Source of the DNA: Euryarchaeota archaeon UBA4
Lineage (GTDB): Archaea > Thermoplasmatota > Poseidoniia > Poseidoniales > Thalassarchaeaceae
NCBI GenBank assembly: GCA_002497985.1
Contig: DAFQ01000017.1
Coordinates: 6,714 to 26,526 of the forward strand
Length of the DNA stretch: 19,813 bases
Reading direction: 5' to 3'
The notes under the pieces were generated by a model. The model was not told the origin of the DNA, did no database searches, and was given only the letters and a program-made list of their open reading frames with translations. Shown in pieces: positions 7,535-15,800 of this stretch. Position numbers and translations under genes: made by a program. Within the stretch, counting starts at the first letter, position 1. Each line of letters opens with the position of its first letter.

Positions 7535-8683
7535 TTAATATTTCTTAATAGAAGAATCAACCGAATCAGACCAGAGGTGAATTCCCCCTTCTAGATTCAG
7601 CACCCCCTCTTCCTTCCAACCGGATTGTACTAGGAATCGGACCACAGCGGCTGATCGCCCTCCCGTTCTGCAGTAAACCACAACGTCCTGATCCTTCGGT
7701 AGCTCTCCGATTCTTTGTGGGACCGATGTATGGGCGATCCTCAGTGAAGTGCCATCTAGGGTGACTATGTTGCTCTCGACCTCTGAACGCACATCCAGTA
7801 AAAATGGCGTCCAACCATCTTCCGTCCTGGAAACAAAATCAACAGGGCTGATGGATTTCATACTCATTGTGTATTCTCCTAGCTCGGTAGTGGGGCCTCT
7901 CTCCGGATTCCTGTTGAATGTAAGGACCCTAGTAATCATTGTCAGTGAGTCTATGGTCAGAAGCTTACCATCAAGCGAGTCACCAATGTCGAGAATTATT
8001 TTCAATGCTTCAGTGGCCTGAATGGTTCCAACCAGTCCGGGAAGTACGCCCAATACCCCGGCTTCAGAGCAATTAGGGGCTAACTCCGGAGGGGGTGGCT
8101 CTGGAAACAGGTCTCTGTAGTTCGGACCACCTTTGTGGTTAAACGTCGACACTTGCCCTTCGAACCTATGCACGCTCCCGAAGACCCATGGCTTTCCAAG
8201 TATCTCGCAAGCATCCCCGATAAGGTATCTAGAAGCAAAATTGTCGGTTCCATCCACAACTACGTCATATTCAGAAATGATGGATAGGGCGTTTTCTTCA
8301 GTCAACTTCTCGACAATCGGGCAGAAGTCCCCTTCTGGATTTAACTCGGAGAGCCTCATGGAGGCCGACTCTGCTTTGGGCTGACCAATTCCGGAAGATG
8401 AATGAATTACCTGCCTCTGGAGATTTGAAACGTCGACCCTATCATGGTCTATGATTCCCACCTTGCCCACTCCAGCTGCAGCTAGGTATAGTAGGGCGGG
8501 AGATCCAAGGCCACCAGCTCCAACAACTAGTACGGAGGATTTCAGGAGCTTCGATTGCCCCTCCTCTCCGACAAGGGGGAGCACCAGATGACGCGCGTAC
8601 CTCCTCCTCTCATCATCACTCAGAGGGCCCGCCATGTGCTCGCGACAATGCACAAGGACATTTGGCCTTCGGTCAAAAACCAT
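7535..8683 (-). CDS. moeB: MoeB/MoeZ-type E1-like adenylyltransferase with C-terminal rhodanese domain
   Basis: This 382-residue protein adenylates the C-terminal glycine of a small ubiquitin-like sulfur carrier (MoaD, ThiS, CysO or archaeal SAMP) and can pass on sulfur. The ThiF/MoeB domain has VGAGGLGSPALLYLAAAGVG (54-73), DVSNLQRQ (84-91), DGTDNF (144-149) and the conserved cysteine of APNCSEAGVLG (202-212; Cys205). The rhodanese domain (about 280-380) has LLDVRS (295-300) and active-site loop CRTGGRS (338-344). All four MoeB zinc cysteines are missing: the CxxC sites read NYRD and NPERGPT. This matches the actinobacterial MoeZ subtype rather than MOCS3. ATG at 8683 overlaps the thioredoxin reductase TGA (TGATG); ATG at 8704 is an alternative, and ATG at 8635 still precedes the conserved LSDDERRRYARH. 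The sulfur carrier partner is not in the window. Confidence 0.88.
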   Translation of the reverse strand: MVFDRRPNVLVHCREHMAGPLSDDERRRYARHLVLPLVGEEGQSKLLKSSVLVVGAGGLGSPALLYLAAAGVGKVGIIDHDRVDVSNLQRQVIHSSSGIGQPKAESASMRLSELNPEGDFCPIVEKLTEENALSIISEYDVVVDGTDNFASRYLIGDACEILGKPWVFGSVHRFEGQVSTFNHKGGPNYRDLFPEPPPPELAPNCSEAGVLGVLPGLVGTIQATEALKIILDIGDSLDGKLLTIDSLTMITRVLTFNRNPERGPTTELGEYTMSMKSISPVDFVSRTEDGWTPFLLDVRSEVESNIVTLDGTSLRIAHTSVPQRIGELPKDQDVVVYCRTGGRSAAVVRFLVQSGWKEEGVLNLEGGIHLWSDSVDSSIKKY

Positions 8684-9612
8684 CAGTGCTGGTCTTCTAA
8701 CCATCTCTCAGCGTCTATTGCTGCCTGGCATCCCATGCCAGCTGCGGTAACGGCCTGCCGGTATCTGGTATCTACCACGTCTCCTGCAGCGAAGACGCCA
8801 TCGACACTTGTCATGGTATTCACCTTGTGAATGATGTATCCCTCGCCATCAGTCTCAACCTGCCCTTCGAGGTATTGGGTAATCGGCTTGTGCCCTATTG
8901 CGATGAAAGCCCCGGTGCAGGAAATTCCTTCTTCACTGCCATCTCTTGGGTCCTCTAGAATGGCACCAGTTAGGCCATTGTCATCGGACGTCCAGGATTT
9001 CACCTGCCTAAATGTCTTGATTTCTATCTTGGGATGCGACTCAGCACGCTCATACATCACCTTAGATGCCCTGAAGAATCCCCTTCTGTGGATGATGGTG
9101 ACCTTGCTCGCGAACCTAGTCAGGAAAGTCGCCTCCTCCATTGCAGAGTCGCCCCCTCCTACAACTATGACCTCCTCGTCTCGGAAGAACGCCCCATCAC
9201 ACGTTGCACATGTGGATATTCCCCTGCCTTTCTGGGCCTCCTCGCCCTCGACGCCTAGCCAGATCGCTTCTGCCCCGGTGCAAATGATCACTGACTCTGC
9301 TTGGAACTCCTCTCCTTCGACCCAAACTTTGTGCGGCCGACTGGAGAAGTCAACCCTCTCCACATTCTTGTCATGCACTTCCAAGCCAAACCTCTCAGCC
9401 TGCTCCCTCATTTCTATCATCATCTCTGGCCCCCCAATCCCCTTTGGGTAGCCTGGGAAGTTTTCGACGTCAGAAGTTAGCATTAGCTGCCCCCCTGACA
9501 TGTATCCAGCGAACATCAATGGCTCTAGGAGTGCCCTTGCTGCATATAGCCCTGCAGTATAGCCTGCAGGACCTGAACCGATGATTATGACGTTACGTAC
9601 TCCCTCAGCCAC
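8683..9612 (-). CDS. trxB: Thioredoxin reductase (FAD/NADPH)
   Basis: This 309-residue flavoprotein transfers electrons from NADPH through FAD and a redox disulfide to thioredoxin or a glutaredoxin-like partner. It has the FAD Rossmann motif IIGSGPAGYTAGLYAARA (10-27), the active-site CATC (135-138) in STCATCDGAFF, the NADPH fold VGGGDSAMEEA (151-161) with the HRR (175-177) that favours NADPH, and the C-terminal FAD motif VFAAGDVVDTRYRQ (273-286). Length fits bacterial and archaeal TrxB. GTG at 9612 was chosen because it is 40 nt past the ribH stop, has GGGAGG just upstream (9616-9621, spacing 3 nt) and gives the standard N-terminus; the open frame reaches an earlier start at 9744, which would overlap ribH by about 90 nt. 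Its placement after the flavin genes fits an FAD enzyme, but no thioredoxin is adjacent. Confidence 0.93.
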   Translation of the reverse strand: MAEGVRNVIIIGSGPAGYTAGLYAARALLEPLMFAGYMSGGQLMLTSDVENFPGYPKGIGGPEMMIEMREQAERFGLEVHDKNVERVDFSSRPHKVWVEGEEFQAESVIICTGAEAIWLGVEGEEAQKGRGISTCATCDGAFFRDEEVIVVGGGDSAMEEATFLTRFASKVTIIHRRGFFRASKVMYERAESHPKIEIKTFRQVKSWTSDDNGLTGAILEDPRDGSEEGISCTGAFIAIGHKPITQYLEGQVETDGEGYIIHKVNTMTSVDGVFAAGDVVDTRYRQAVTAAGMGCQAAIDAERWLEDQH

Positions 9613-9652
9613 GGACCTCCCAATGAAGGGACGTCCTTCAACCCTACCTATG

Positions 9653-10048
9653 TCATTCCACCATTGAAGCAACTGCTCCAACAGCCGCCCTGGCATGTGG
9701 CTCAAGTCTTGGTTCGATGTGCTCTGGCTCCGCACCCGGGCCAATAATGCCGAGTCCTATTGGCTTTCCGTGCTTTATTTGCAAGTCAATTATCGCCTTG
9801 GTGACCGATTGCCCCATCACCATGCCATGTTCCGTTTGCCCCTTCTCAATAATGCCGAGGACAACTGCCCCATGGATGTCTTCCCGTTGAAGCAATCTGT
9901 CTAGGGCCAGAGGGGCCTCCATAGAACCCGGGACCCACACAGTCTCCGCGACATCCCATTTCTTTGACTCAGCTTCATCGATTGCGAAGCCAAGCATCCT
10001 GCTGACCTCGTCCTTGTGGAATGATCCACAAACTACGCCCATCCTCAT
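9653..10048 (-). CDS. ribH: 6,7-dimethyl-8-ribityllumazine synthase (archaeal type)
   Basis: This 131-residue enzyme condenses 3,4-dihydroxy-2-butanone 4-phosphate (product of the ribB gene upstream) with the ribitylamino-uracil intermediate to give the lumazine used by riboflavin synthase. It starts with MRMGVVCGSFH, has VPGSMEAPLALDRLL (39-53), and GIIEKGQTEHGMVMG (65-79), where TEHG supplies the catalytic histidine, then KPIGLGIIGPGA (95-106). The short length and the EKGxTEHG motif are the archaeal form rather than the roughly 155-residue bacterial one. ATG at 10048 overlaps the ribE stop by 4 nt (ATGA), a tight translational coupling. It is the fourth gene of the riboflavin cluster. Related proteins of archaeal riboflavin-synthase type share this fold, but the cluster already has a RibE. 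Confidence 0.93.
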   Translation of the reverse strand: MRMGVVCGSFHKDEVSRMLGFAIDEAESKKWDVAETVWVPGSMEAPLALDRLLQREDIHGAVVLGIIEKGQTEHGMVMGQSVTKAIIDLQIKHGKPIGLGIIGPGAEPEHIEPRLEPHARAAVGAVASMVE

Positions 10049-10647
10049 CCTTCGACCTCCATCCTTCGAATTGTGTCTACAACGGCTTGGGTCCTAGAGT
10101 CAATCTCTATGTTCACCATGTCCCCTGTGTCTTTACTTCCTATGGTAGTCATCCTTATTGTCTCAGGAATGATGTGAAGGCTGAACGATCCTTCACTTAC
10201 TTCTCCCACAGTTAGGGACATGCCATCGACTGCAATGAATCCCTTTTCTAGGATGTAAGGGGAAGCACCTGCCGGACTCTCTATCTTCAAGTCGATACCT
10301 TCTCCTTTGTCCATTTTACCGATTATCCGGGCCTTGTCCATTACATGCCCAGATAAGATGTGCCCTCCCAATTCATCACCAACCTTGAGCGACCTTTCGA
10401 CATTAACCAAATCGCCCTTGCACAGGCTCCCTAGGGTGGTTCTTTGCAGCGTCTCTTCAATCGCATCAAAGCAAATATTGTTTCCATTGATACTGACAAC
10501 CGTCATGCAAACCCCGTCCAGAGAGACGCTAGCACCGATTTGTATGCCTTCAAGGAAACCATCGAGATCAATTGTAATTTTCAGAATACCATCGCCTTGC
10601 TCGACACCGGTTACGGGAGCAACTCCTGCCACTATTCCGGTGTACAC
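10045..10647 (-). CDS. ribE: Riboflavin synthase, bacterial-type alpha chain
   Basis: This 200-residue protein dismutates two 6,7-dimethyl-8-ribityllumazine molecules to riboflavin. It has two lumazine-binding beta-barrel repeats. Repeat 1 shows the N-terminal YTGIVAG, SLDGVCMTV and EETLQRTTLG. Repeat 2 shows HILSGHVMDKARI, FIAVDGMSLTV and HIIPETIRMTT. This is the bacterial RibE form, not the lumazine-synthase-like RibC of methanogens. The start is decided by GTG at 10647: a strong GAGGAGG (10654-10660) lies 6 nt upstream and the protein then begins with the family's standard M-(F/Y)-TGI; the longer frame from 10671 would overlap ribL. The Shine-Dalgarno sits inside the end of ribL, whose stop is one base before the GTG, so the two are coupled. 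Confidence 0.94.
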   Translation of the reverse strand: MYTGIVAGVAPVTGVEQGDGILKITIDLDGFLEGIQIGASVSLDGVCMTVVSINGNNICFDAIEETLQRTTLGSLCKGDLVNVERSLKVGDELGGHILSGHVMDKARIIGKMDKGEGIDLKIESPAGASPYILEKGFIAVDGMSLTVGEVSEGSFSLHIIPETIRMTTIGSKDTGDMVNIEIDSRTQAVVDTIRRMEVEG

Positions 10648-10648
10648 G

Positions 10649-11107
10649 CTAGTCCTCCTCGTATGGGCCACCTTCTGAGTTGGGCCAAAGATCCAGAATC
10701 CTCGCTATAATCTTCCGAGTTCCATCGAGGTCATCCGATAGCCCCTCAACTCTAGTTAGTTGTACGTCTGAATATCCGTGGCTATCCAAGCCACTCCGGA
10801 TTGAGTCGATGGAGTGCTTCTGGTCATAACCCAATGCAATGATGTCAGGCTCCACAACTTTCAGGATGTCAAAGATAGGGGTTCCAGGAGGATTTCCTAC
10901 TATGGCCTCATCAACGGGTTTCAAACCCTTCACCATTCTGCACCTAAGGTCCTGGTTAGTCACAGGCTCGTGCTTCTGAGAGCGCACAGTGTCATCATGA
11001 GCAACTACTACTACCAACTCTTCACCAAGTGATTTCGATTGTTCGAGATAATGCAGATGTCCAGCGTGAAGGAGATCAAAAACACCCACTGCCATTACTC
11101 GTGCCAT
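10649..11107 (-). CDS. ribL: FAD synthetase RibL (archaeal FMN adenylyltransferase)
   Basis: This 152-residue nucleotidyltransferase of the HxGH superfamily should adenylate FMN to FAD, as the Methanocaldococcus RibL of about 150 residues does. The N-terminal VGVFDLLHAGHLHYLEQSK (7-25) contains the HAGH (14-17) nucleotide site; IALGYDQK in the second half and DGTRKIIARIL near the end correspond to the second family motif. Glycerol-3-phosphate or other cytidylyltransferases share the fold, but the length and position between ribB and ribE favour RibL. ATG at 11107 is 23 nt after the ribB stop and has the purine-rich GAGGGGAG just upstream. Its last codons carry the ribE ribosome-binding site. 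It is an archaea-specific marker: bacteria mostly use the bifunctional RibF. Confidence 0.9.
   Translation of the reverse strand: MARVMAVGVFDLLHAGHLHYLEQSKSLGEELVVVVAHDDTVRSQKHEPVTNQDLRCRMVKGLKPVDEAIVGNPPGTPIFDILKVVEPDIIALGYDQKHSIDSIRSGLDSHGYSDVQLTRVEGLSDDLDGTRKIIARILDLWPNSEGGPYEED
10654..10660 (-). promoter_or_regulatory. Ribosome-binding site of ribE
   Basis: GAGGAGG on the minus strand lies 6 nt before the GTG at 10647. It is the strongest Shine-Dalgarno noticed in the window and decides the ribE start in favour of GTG over the earlier ATG at 10671. Confidence 0.8.
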
Positions 11108-11130
11108 GTGCTCCCCTCTCGTCGCGATGT

Positions 11131-11865
11131 CTAGTTATTCCCCTTCGAGATTCCCATCGATTGAAGAATATCATCTCCTGTTATCATCGGTATCCCGTAT
11201 TTCTCAGCGTATTTCCGAGCTCCCTCAAGGGACAGCGCACCATCTCCCTCTGGCTCGAGCATTTCAGCCCCTATGGTGCAGGGGACCTGTCCTGCCAACC
11301 TCGCCATGGCAACAGCGAGCTCCGTATGCCCCTGCCTCGAGGAAAGCCCCCCTGGAGACTCCCGGCACAGTGGGATGTGCCCGGGGGTTCTGAACTCCTC
11401 TCCAAGAGCATCCATGGCGGCTTCATTGTCCGTCCCCATAAGCTCTCCAGACAACTCCCCGAACCTTCGAGTGGTGAGGGACCTGTCCCTATCGGTAATT
11501 CCCGTATATGTCTCCCTGTGATTCAGAGAAAGCGTAAATGCAGATTTGCTGTCATACTGTAGATCATTCGTTATTAGTCGTGACAGGACTGGATTCTCGC
11601 TGACTAGGGAATCGTGGGTGTGTATGTCCTGAAGCCATGGCAATCCAAACATTTCTCCGATTTCATCTCCTATTGCTAGGAATAGTAGACCGCCGCAATC
11701 CTTCCTCAGCCTTCTCATAATCTCGGGCGTGGCAGCTGTCGCAGGCCATAGAAGATCAGTCTCCCTCTCTCTGAAATCAGAGTCGAAAATCATCACTGGT
11801 TCTCCAGCAGAGAATGCGGCAATGGCAGCCGCAACGTCGGAGCCCATGGCTCCCGGAGGGGCCAT
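11131..11865 (-). CDS. ribB: 3,4-dihydroxy-2-butanone 4-phosphate synthase
   Basis: This 244-residue enzyme converts ribulose 5-phosphate to 3,4-dihydroxy-2-butanone 4-phosphate plus formate, the four-carbon donor for riboflavin. It shows MIFDSDFRERETDLL (25-39), the Mg2+/substrate acidic motif; RKDCGGLLFLA (54-64), with the conserved cysteine; TGITDRDRSLT (121-131); and FRTPGHIPLCRES (158-170) followed by RQGHTELAVAMARLAG (177-192). It is the stand-alone DHBP synthase, not the RibBA fusion common in bacteria. ATG at 11865 has AAGGGG 5 nt upstream (11871-11876); a second ATG at 11847 gives 238 residues and lies in the 3-nt loop of a 6-bp inverted repeat (11839-11853). It is first in the rib operon and divergent from the GHMP kinase gene. 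Confidence 0.94.
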   Translation of the reverse strand: MAPPGAMGSDVAAAIAAFSAGEPVMIFDSDFRERETDLLWPATAATPEIMRRLRKDCGGLLFLAIGDEIGEMFGLPWLQDIHTHDSLVSENPVLSRLITNDLQYDSKSAFTLSLNHRETYTGITDRDRSLTTRRFGELSGELMGTDNEAAMDALGEEFRTPGHIPLCRESPGGLSSRQGHTELAVAMARLAGQVPCTIGAEMLEPEGDGALSLEGARKYAEKYGIPMITGDDILQSMGISKGNN

Positions 11866-11935
11866 TCATACCCCTTATTTTCGGTCCCGACATCCTAACC
11901 GAATCTTTCTCAATGGTGAGCATGCCCGAAACACC
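11866..11935. promoter_or_regulatory. Divergent promoter region between ribB and the GHMP kinase gene
   Basis: This 70-bp gap must hold the start signals for both directions. TTATTTT at 11875-11881 (AAAATAA on the minus strand, preceded by CCG) is the only TATA-like element. On the minus strand it is about 25 nt before the internal ribB ATG at 11847; on the plus strand it would leave a leader of about 30 nt before the kinase. An inverted repeat TTCGGT (11880-11885) / ACCGAA (11898-11903), 12 nt apart, overlaps the TATA-like element and could be an operator. No riboswitch-like structure is seen. Confidence 0.4.
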
Positions 11936-12787
11936 ATGGAAGCTAAGGGAGAGGCAGTCGCCCCTGTCAGGGTCGATTTGGCCGGAGGGTGGACAGACGT
12001 CCCACCCTATACCTCAGATTTTGGAGGAGAAGTAGTAAATTTCACCATTAACAAGTATGTGAAAGCGATAACTGATGGCATCTCACACAGTTTCTCATTC
12101 GGGGTTCCGTCCGGTTCAGGGCTCGGCTCCAGCGGCGCCATGAATGTGGCCAGAGTCGCACTTTCTTCTTCCGATGTATTTCCAGAAGACATAGCCGAGG
12201 CCGCATTTCAGGCAGAAGCTGAATCAGGAAACTTAGGTGGGAGGCAGGATCAGTGGGCATCTGCCCTTGGGGGGTTCAATCACCTAATTTTCTTCGGTGA
12301 AAGGGTAGAGAGAATGCCATTCGAGCCAATGAGGTCATCGAGGATATGGCTTCGAAAGCACTTGTTGCTAGCCAATTCCGGAATCAGCAGGAAATCTGGC
12401 GATCTCCATGAGTCTGTTTGGTCCAGGTACTCCGAAGGCGACAACGACGTAATCGAGGGACTGCACAAAATACGATCTGCTGTTAGGGATATGGCCACGG
12501 GCCTCCAGCAGGACAGAAGGGACCTGATAGTGAAATCAATGAAGGAGACCTCAGAAGGGGTCGACATGATGGATTCAGCAATACACGATCCATTCAGGAA
12601 CGTAATCCAACCACTGCTTGACTCTGGAATGATATCCTCATGGAAGGCAGTCGGTGCAGGAGGGGGTGGACACGCTGCACTTATCTGTCACCCATCTTCC
12701 ATCCAAGAAGTTCGCAATCAGCTGGAATCATCCAATTGGGATATACTGGATTGGGACTATGACGACGACGGCGTCAAGATAGTGTAG
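11936..12787 (+). CDS. GHMP-family sugar kinase (HddA/fucokinase-like)
   Basis: This 283-residue protein is a GHMP-superfamily small-molecule kinase. Motif 1 is RVDLAGGWTDVPPY (12-25), the form found in fucokinase and D-glycero-D-manno-heptose 7-phosphate kinase. Motif 2, the ATP loop, is PSGSGLGSSGAMN (58-70). GRQDQWASALGGFN (102-115) is the family's QDQ segment, and motif 3 is AVGAGGGGHAAL (238-249). It probably phosphorylates a hexose or heptose derivative, perhaps for nucleotide-sugar or glycan synthesis; the substrate cannot be read. ATG at 11936 gives the family's N-terminus directly before motif 1; the frame is open further upstream, but that would run into ribB. It is somewhat shorter than the usual 310-350 residues. 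No other sugar-metabolism gene is beside it. The 37-nt gap to the protease-transporter gene allows co-transcription. Confidence 0.82.
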   Translation: MEAKGEAVAPVRVDLAGGWTDVPPYTSDFGGEVVNFTINKYVKAITDGISHSFSFGVPSGSGLGSSGAMNVARVALSSSDVFPEDIAEAAFQAEAESGNLGGRQDQWASALGGFNHLIFFGERVERMPFEPMRSSRIWLRKHLLLANSGISRKSGDLHESVWSRYSEGDNDVIEGLHKIRSAVRDMATGLQQDRRDLIVKSMKETSEGVDMMDSAIHDPFRNVIQPLLDSGMISSWKAVGAGGGGHAALICHPSSIQEVRNQLESSNWDILDWDYDDDGVKIV

Positions 12788-12824
12788 TCCGAACCCATAA
12801 ACGTGGCCATACGTCGCCCCACCC
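12788..12824 (+). promoter_or_regulatory. Candidate TATA element upstream of the protease-transporter gene
   Basis: The 37 bp between the kinase stop and the ATG at 12825 contain CATAAACG (12796-12803), about 25 nt before the start codon. This is the spacing expected of an archaeal TATA box for a leaderless transcript. There is no Shine-Dalgarno directly before the ATG, in agreement. Co-transcription from the kinase promoter is also possible. Confidence 0.35.
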
Positions 12825-12835
12825 ATGGTGGGGCG
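12815..12835 (+). repeat. Perfect inverted repeat across the start codon of the protease-transporter gene
   Basis: Two 9-nt arms, CGCCCCACC (12815-12823) and GGTGGGGCG (12827-12835), flank a 3-nt centre CAT; the start codon ATG is 12825-12827. In a leadered mRNA this would fold into a GC-rich hairpin hiding the AUG. In a leaderless mRNA it would instead be a dyad on DNA across the transcription start. Confidence 0.6.
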
Positions 12836-15800
12836 TTCAGCAGCAATCGCTTCGGCCCTCGTGATGCTGTTCATCTTGCCACTCGCCTCATCCACAATTG
12901 CCCCTGCCGAACAGGGCAGGGGCGGTCTGGATGCAGACGGCCGTTGGGTTCTCAGCGTCGAGTCCGACTTGCATGCCGAGTGGTGGCTCCACTGGAGCAG
13001 GGACAAGGACTCCGACTCACTCGATGACCGACTAGAGTGGCTATTGCAGCAACCGGATCAGGTTCAGCAGGACTGGTGGAGGAGGGCGCCCGAAGGAAGC
13101 GCCAGGATTTTCATCGACTACAATCATCACCCAACAGACGCCGACGTCTCGGCGCTCGAGGAATTGGGAGTCCAAGTCACGTTCCGTCCGAAATACCTTG
13201 ACACGGTTACAGCAACCGCTCCCTTCAGCTCGATACTTTCCGGGGACGGAATCCTATCACTCCCGGGGGTTGTCATGATTGAGGATCTGGGCCTCGCGGA
13301 GCCCAATATGCATGAGGCGGTCCCGAACATGGGGGTCGATCAGGTTTGGAATGACTTCGGGTTCGACGGGACAGGATCCGTCGTTGCCATACTGGATACC
13401 GGGGTAAGGGGAGATCACGAGGGTCTCAATGATATGGATGACGAACCATTCACCATGGGTTGCGATCAGCCAGACCCAGACCCAACCAACCCAAATCCAA
13501 TACCAATTGATTGCGATCCGAAGATAATCGCATTCTTCGACGCTGTGTTCACTGACTCCGAGCAAGACCCCTCCACATCTTACGACTCTGGGACCCACGG
13601 GAGCCACGTGGCTGGAATAGCCGCAGGGACGGGAGGTGGTCAGGCCGACCCGACTACAGGACTCAAGTACGTGGGCGCCGCTCCGGGTGCATTCCTGATC
13701 AACCTTCTAGCATGCTGTGACGGCGACATCGAGGATGTCATACAAGGGGCCCAGTGGGCGATAGAAAACAAAGACAAGTACGGGATCGACATAGTCACCT
13801 CATCCCTCGGAGAGCAGCAGCTAGAGATACACTTCGACAACGATGGGAATTCCGCCTGGAGCAGGCAGATGGACTCCGTAGTCGAGGCCGGAATAATCAC
13901 CACTCTGTCAGCCGGCAATGAGTTCGGAGGGGCGACCTTTGCTGGATGCAACACAATAGACAGCCCCGGGGATGCAAATCTGCCAGTAACTGTAGCGAGC
14001 TTGGACAAGGACCTAGGACTAGCGATTTACAGCAGCCGTGGTTACACATCGGATGGCAGGGTCAAACCTGACGTCGCTACCATCGGATCAAGCATCATGG
14101 CTCCCGACGCTGCGACTAGTGACGGCTACACCAGCAAGTCAGGGACTAGTATGGCCACTCCCCTGATGGCAGGGATCGCGGCTCTCATGGTCGAGGCCAA
14201 CCCTGACTTGACCCCAACCGAGTTCAAGGACATCATATCGGCCCACTCGATCGAGAGGGACCTGCAGCTTTTGGGTGACCCCGGCTTCAACGACTGTAGC
14301 ATCCTAGAGACACGGCCGGACAATGAGTTCGGCTACGGGCAGGCTGATCCGCTGGCATTCGTCGAGGCTGCAGGAAGCATCGACAGATCTCTGAATGTGA
14401 GCATGGATGTCGAAACCCTGCAACAGATAGGAAACGAGTCATACATCTCGGGAACAGCATCAGGAGTGCCACCCGGAACGGGGGTTGTCGAGGTTCGAGT
14501 GGGAGGTGGCGAATGGAAGGGAGCGGCTGACCTTAGTGGTGACTGGAGCAACTGGAGGGTGAAGTTGGACCCTCATGTGGAATCCGGGAACTCCACAATT
14601 TACGCTAGGTTGGTTTTCTCCGATGACAGCATCTCACCTATCGACTCCAGGAGGGTAATACTGATCGATGGGCAGTCCTCGGGAGCTCTGGACGGCGACC
14701 TTACAACTCTAAGCTCAATGGTTTTCATTGTCCCATTCACACTCGTTTCAACTCTGCTAGTCTTTGTTGTCATCCGAGAAAGGTGGGATAGGAAATTCAA
14801 GCGTGAGGGGGATGAAGCGATATTTTCGCTCTCGACTCTCTCAAACAACTTTGCTGCCCTGTCCCCCGTGTTGTGGCCGGAGAAGATTAAGTCTGCTAGG
14901 GATTCTTGGAATGATGGAGCATCACTGGTTGAGAACCAGTTCAGGAGATACGTCTCCCTCTCTATCCTTTACACTGCTCAGGGACTGCCATCCGGATTCA
15001 CAGGCGTGGTTTACCCTGCCTACCTGTATGTGAGTGGTTATGGGCCAGCCGAAGTAGCAACAATGTGGGCGGTAATCGCCCTTCCATGGACATTCAAGTT
15101 CCTTTACGGCCCGATAGTGGATAGCGTCCAGGCTCCATCATACGGACTACGGAGGCCCTGGATATTATTCGCGCAAACTGGAATGGTCGTCACCCTAGGT
15201 GTCCTTCTGTTCATTCCCGACTTGGCAGCATCCATCGAGACGGTTACCCTCATTCTCTTCGTCCACAATCTGTTCTCATCCCTCCAGGACGTTAGCGTGG
15301 ATGCCCTAGCCGTGGACATACTACAGCCCGACGAGGTTGCGAAGGCCAACGGATTCATGTTCGCAGCGAAGAGGGTCGGAATTATCGCCAGCGGAGCGGG
15401 CCTCGGATCCTTGGTCGCCAAATTCGGAATCAAGTCAGCGATACTGATTCAACTCCCACTGCTCCTGCTAATCATGGCCCTTCCCCTGTTCCTGAGGGAG
15501 AGGCCCGGGAATCGACTATTCCCATGGGAGAAGTACGACTCCAGTGGCACCCCCTTGGACCCTGAAGAGGAGTCAGAACAGATCGAGGCAACCGTCCCTC
15601 CATGGAAGGAGGATGATGGCGAGTACAGTGCGGCCAAGTGGACTGCGGACAACCTCCGTTCCGAGAATATCTCCGTCCCAGCCACGATTTTGTGGACGTC
15701 AATAATCACCCTCCTGATTTCAATGACCCTGTGGATAATGGGAGAGGTGGGACAAAGCGACAGCCTAATCGACTCTTCCAAGTACTTCGACAAAGGCGGG

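Noticed and set aside
8831..9451. 206-codon plus-strand open frame
   Set aside because: Antisense to thioredoxin reductase, whose conserved motifs fill the same stretch.
11729..11935. 69-codon upstream extension of the GHMP kinase frame
   Set aside because: It would overlap the start of ribB on the other strand and adds a low-complexity segment with no family counterpart; the GHMP fold begins right after the ATG at 11936.
13440..13520. Proline/aspartate-rich stretch in the protease as a frameshift or low-complexity error
   Set aside because: The frame continues into standard S8 motifs on both sides, and two cysteines bracket the stretch, so a surface loop is the simpler reading.
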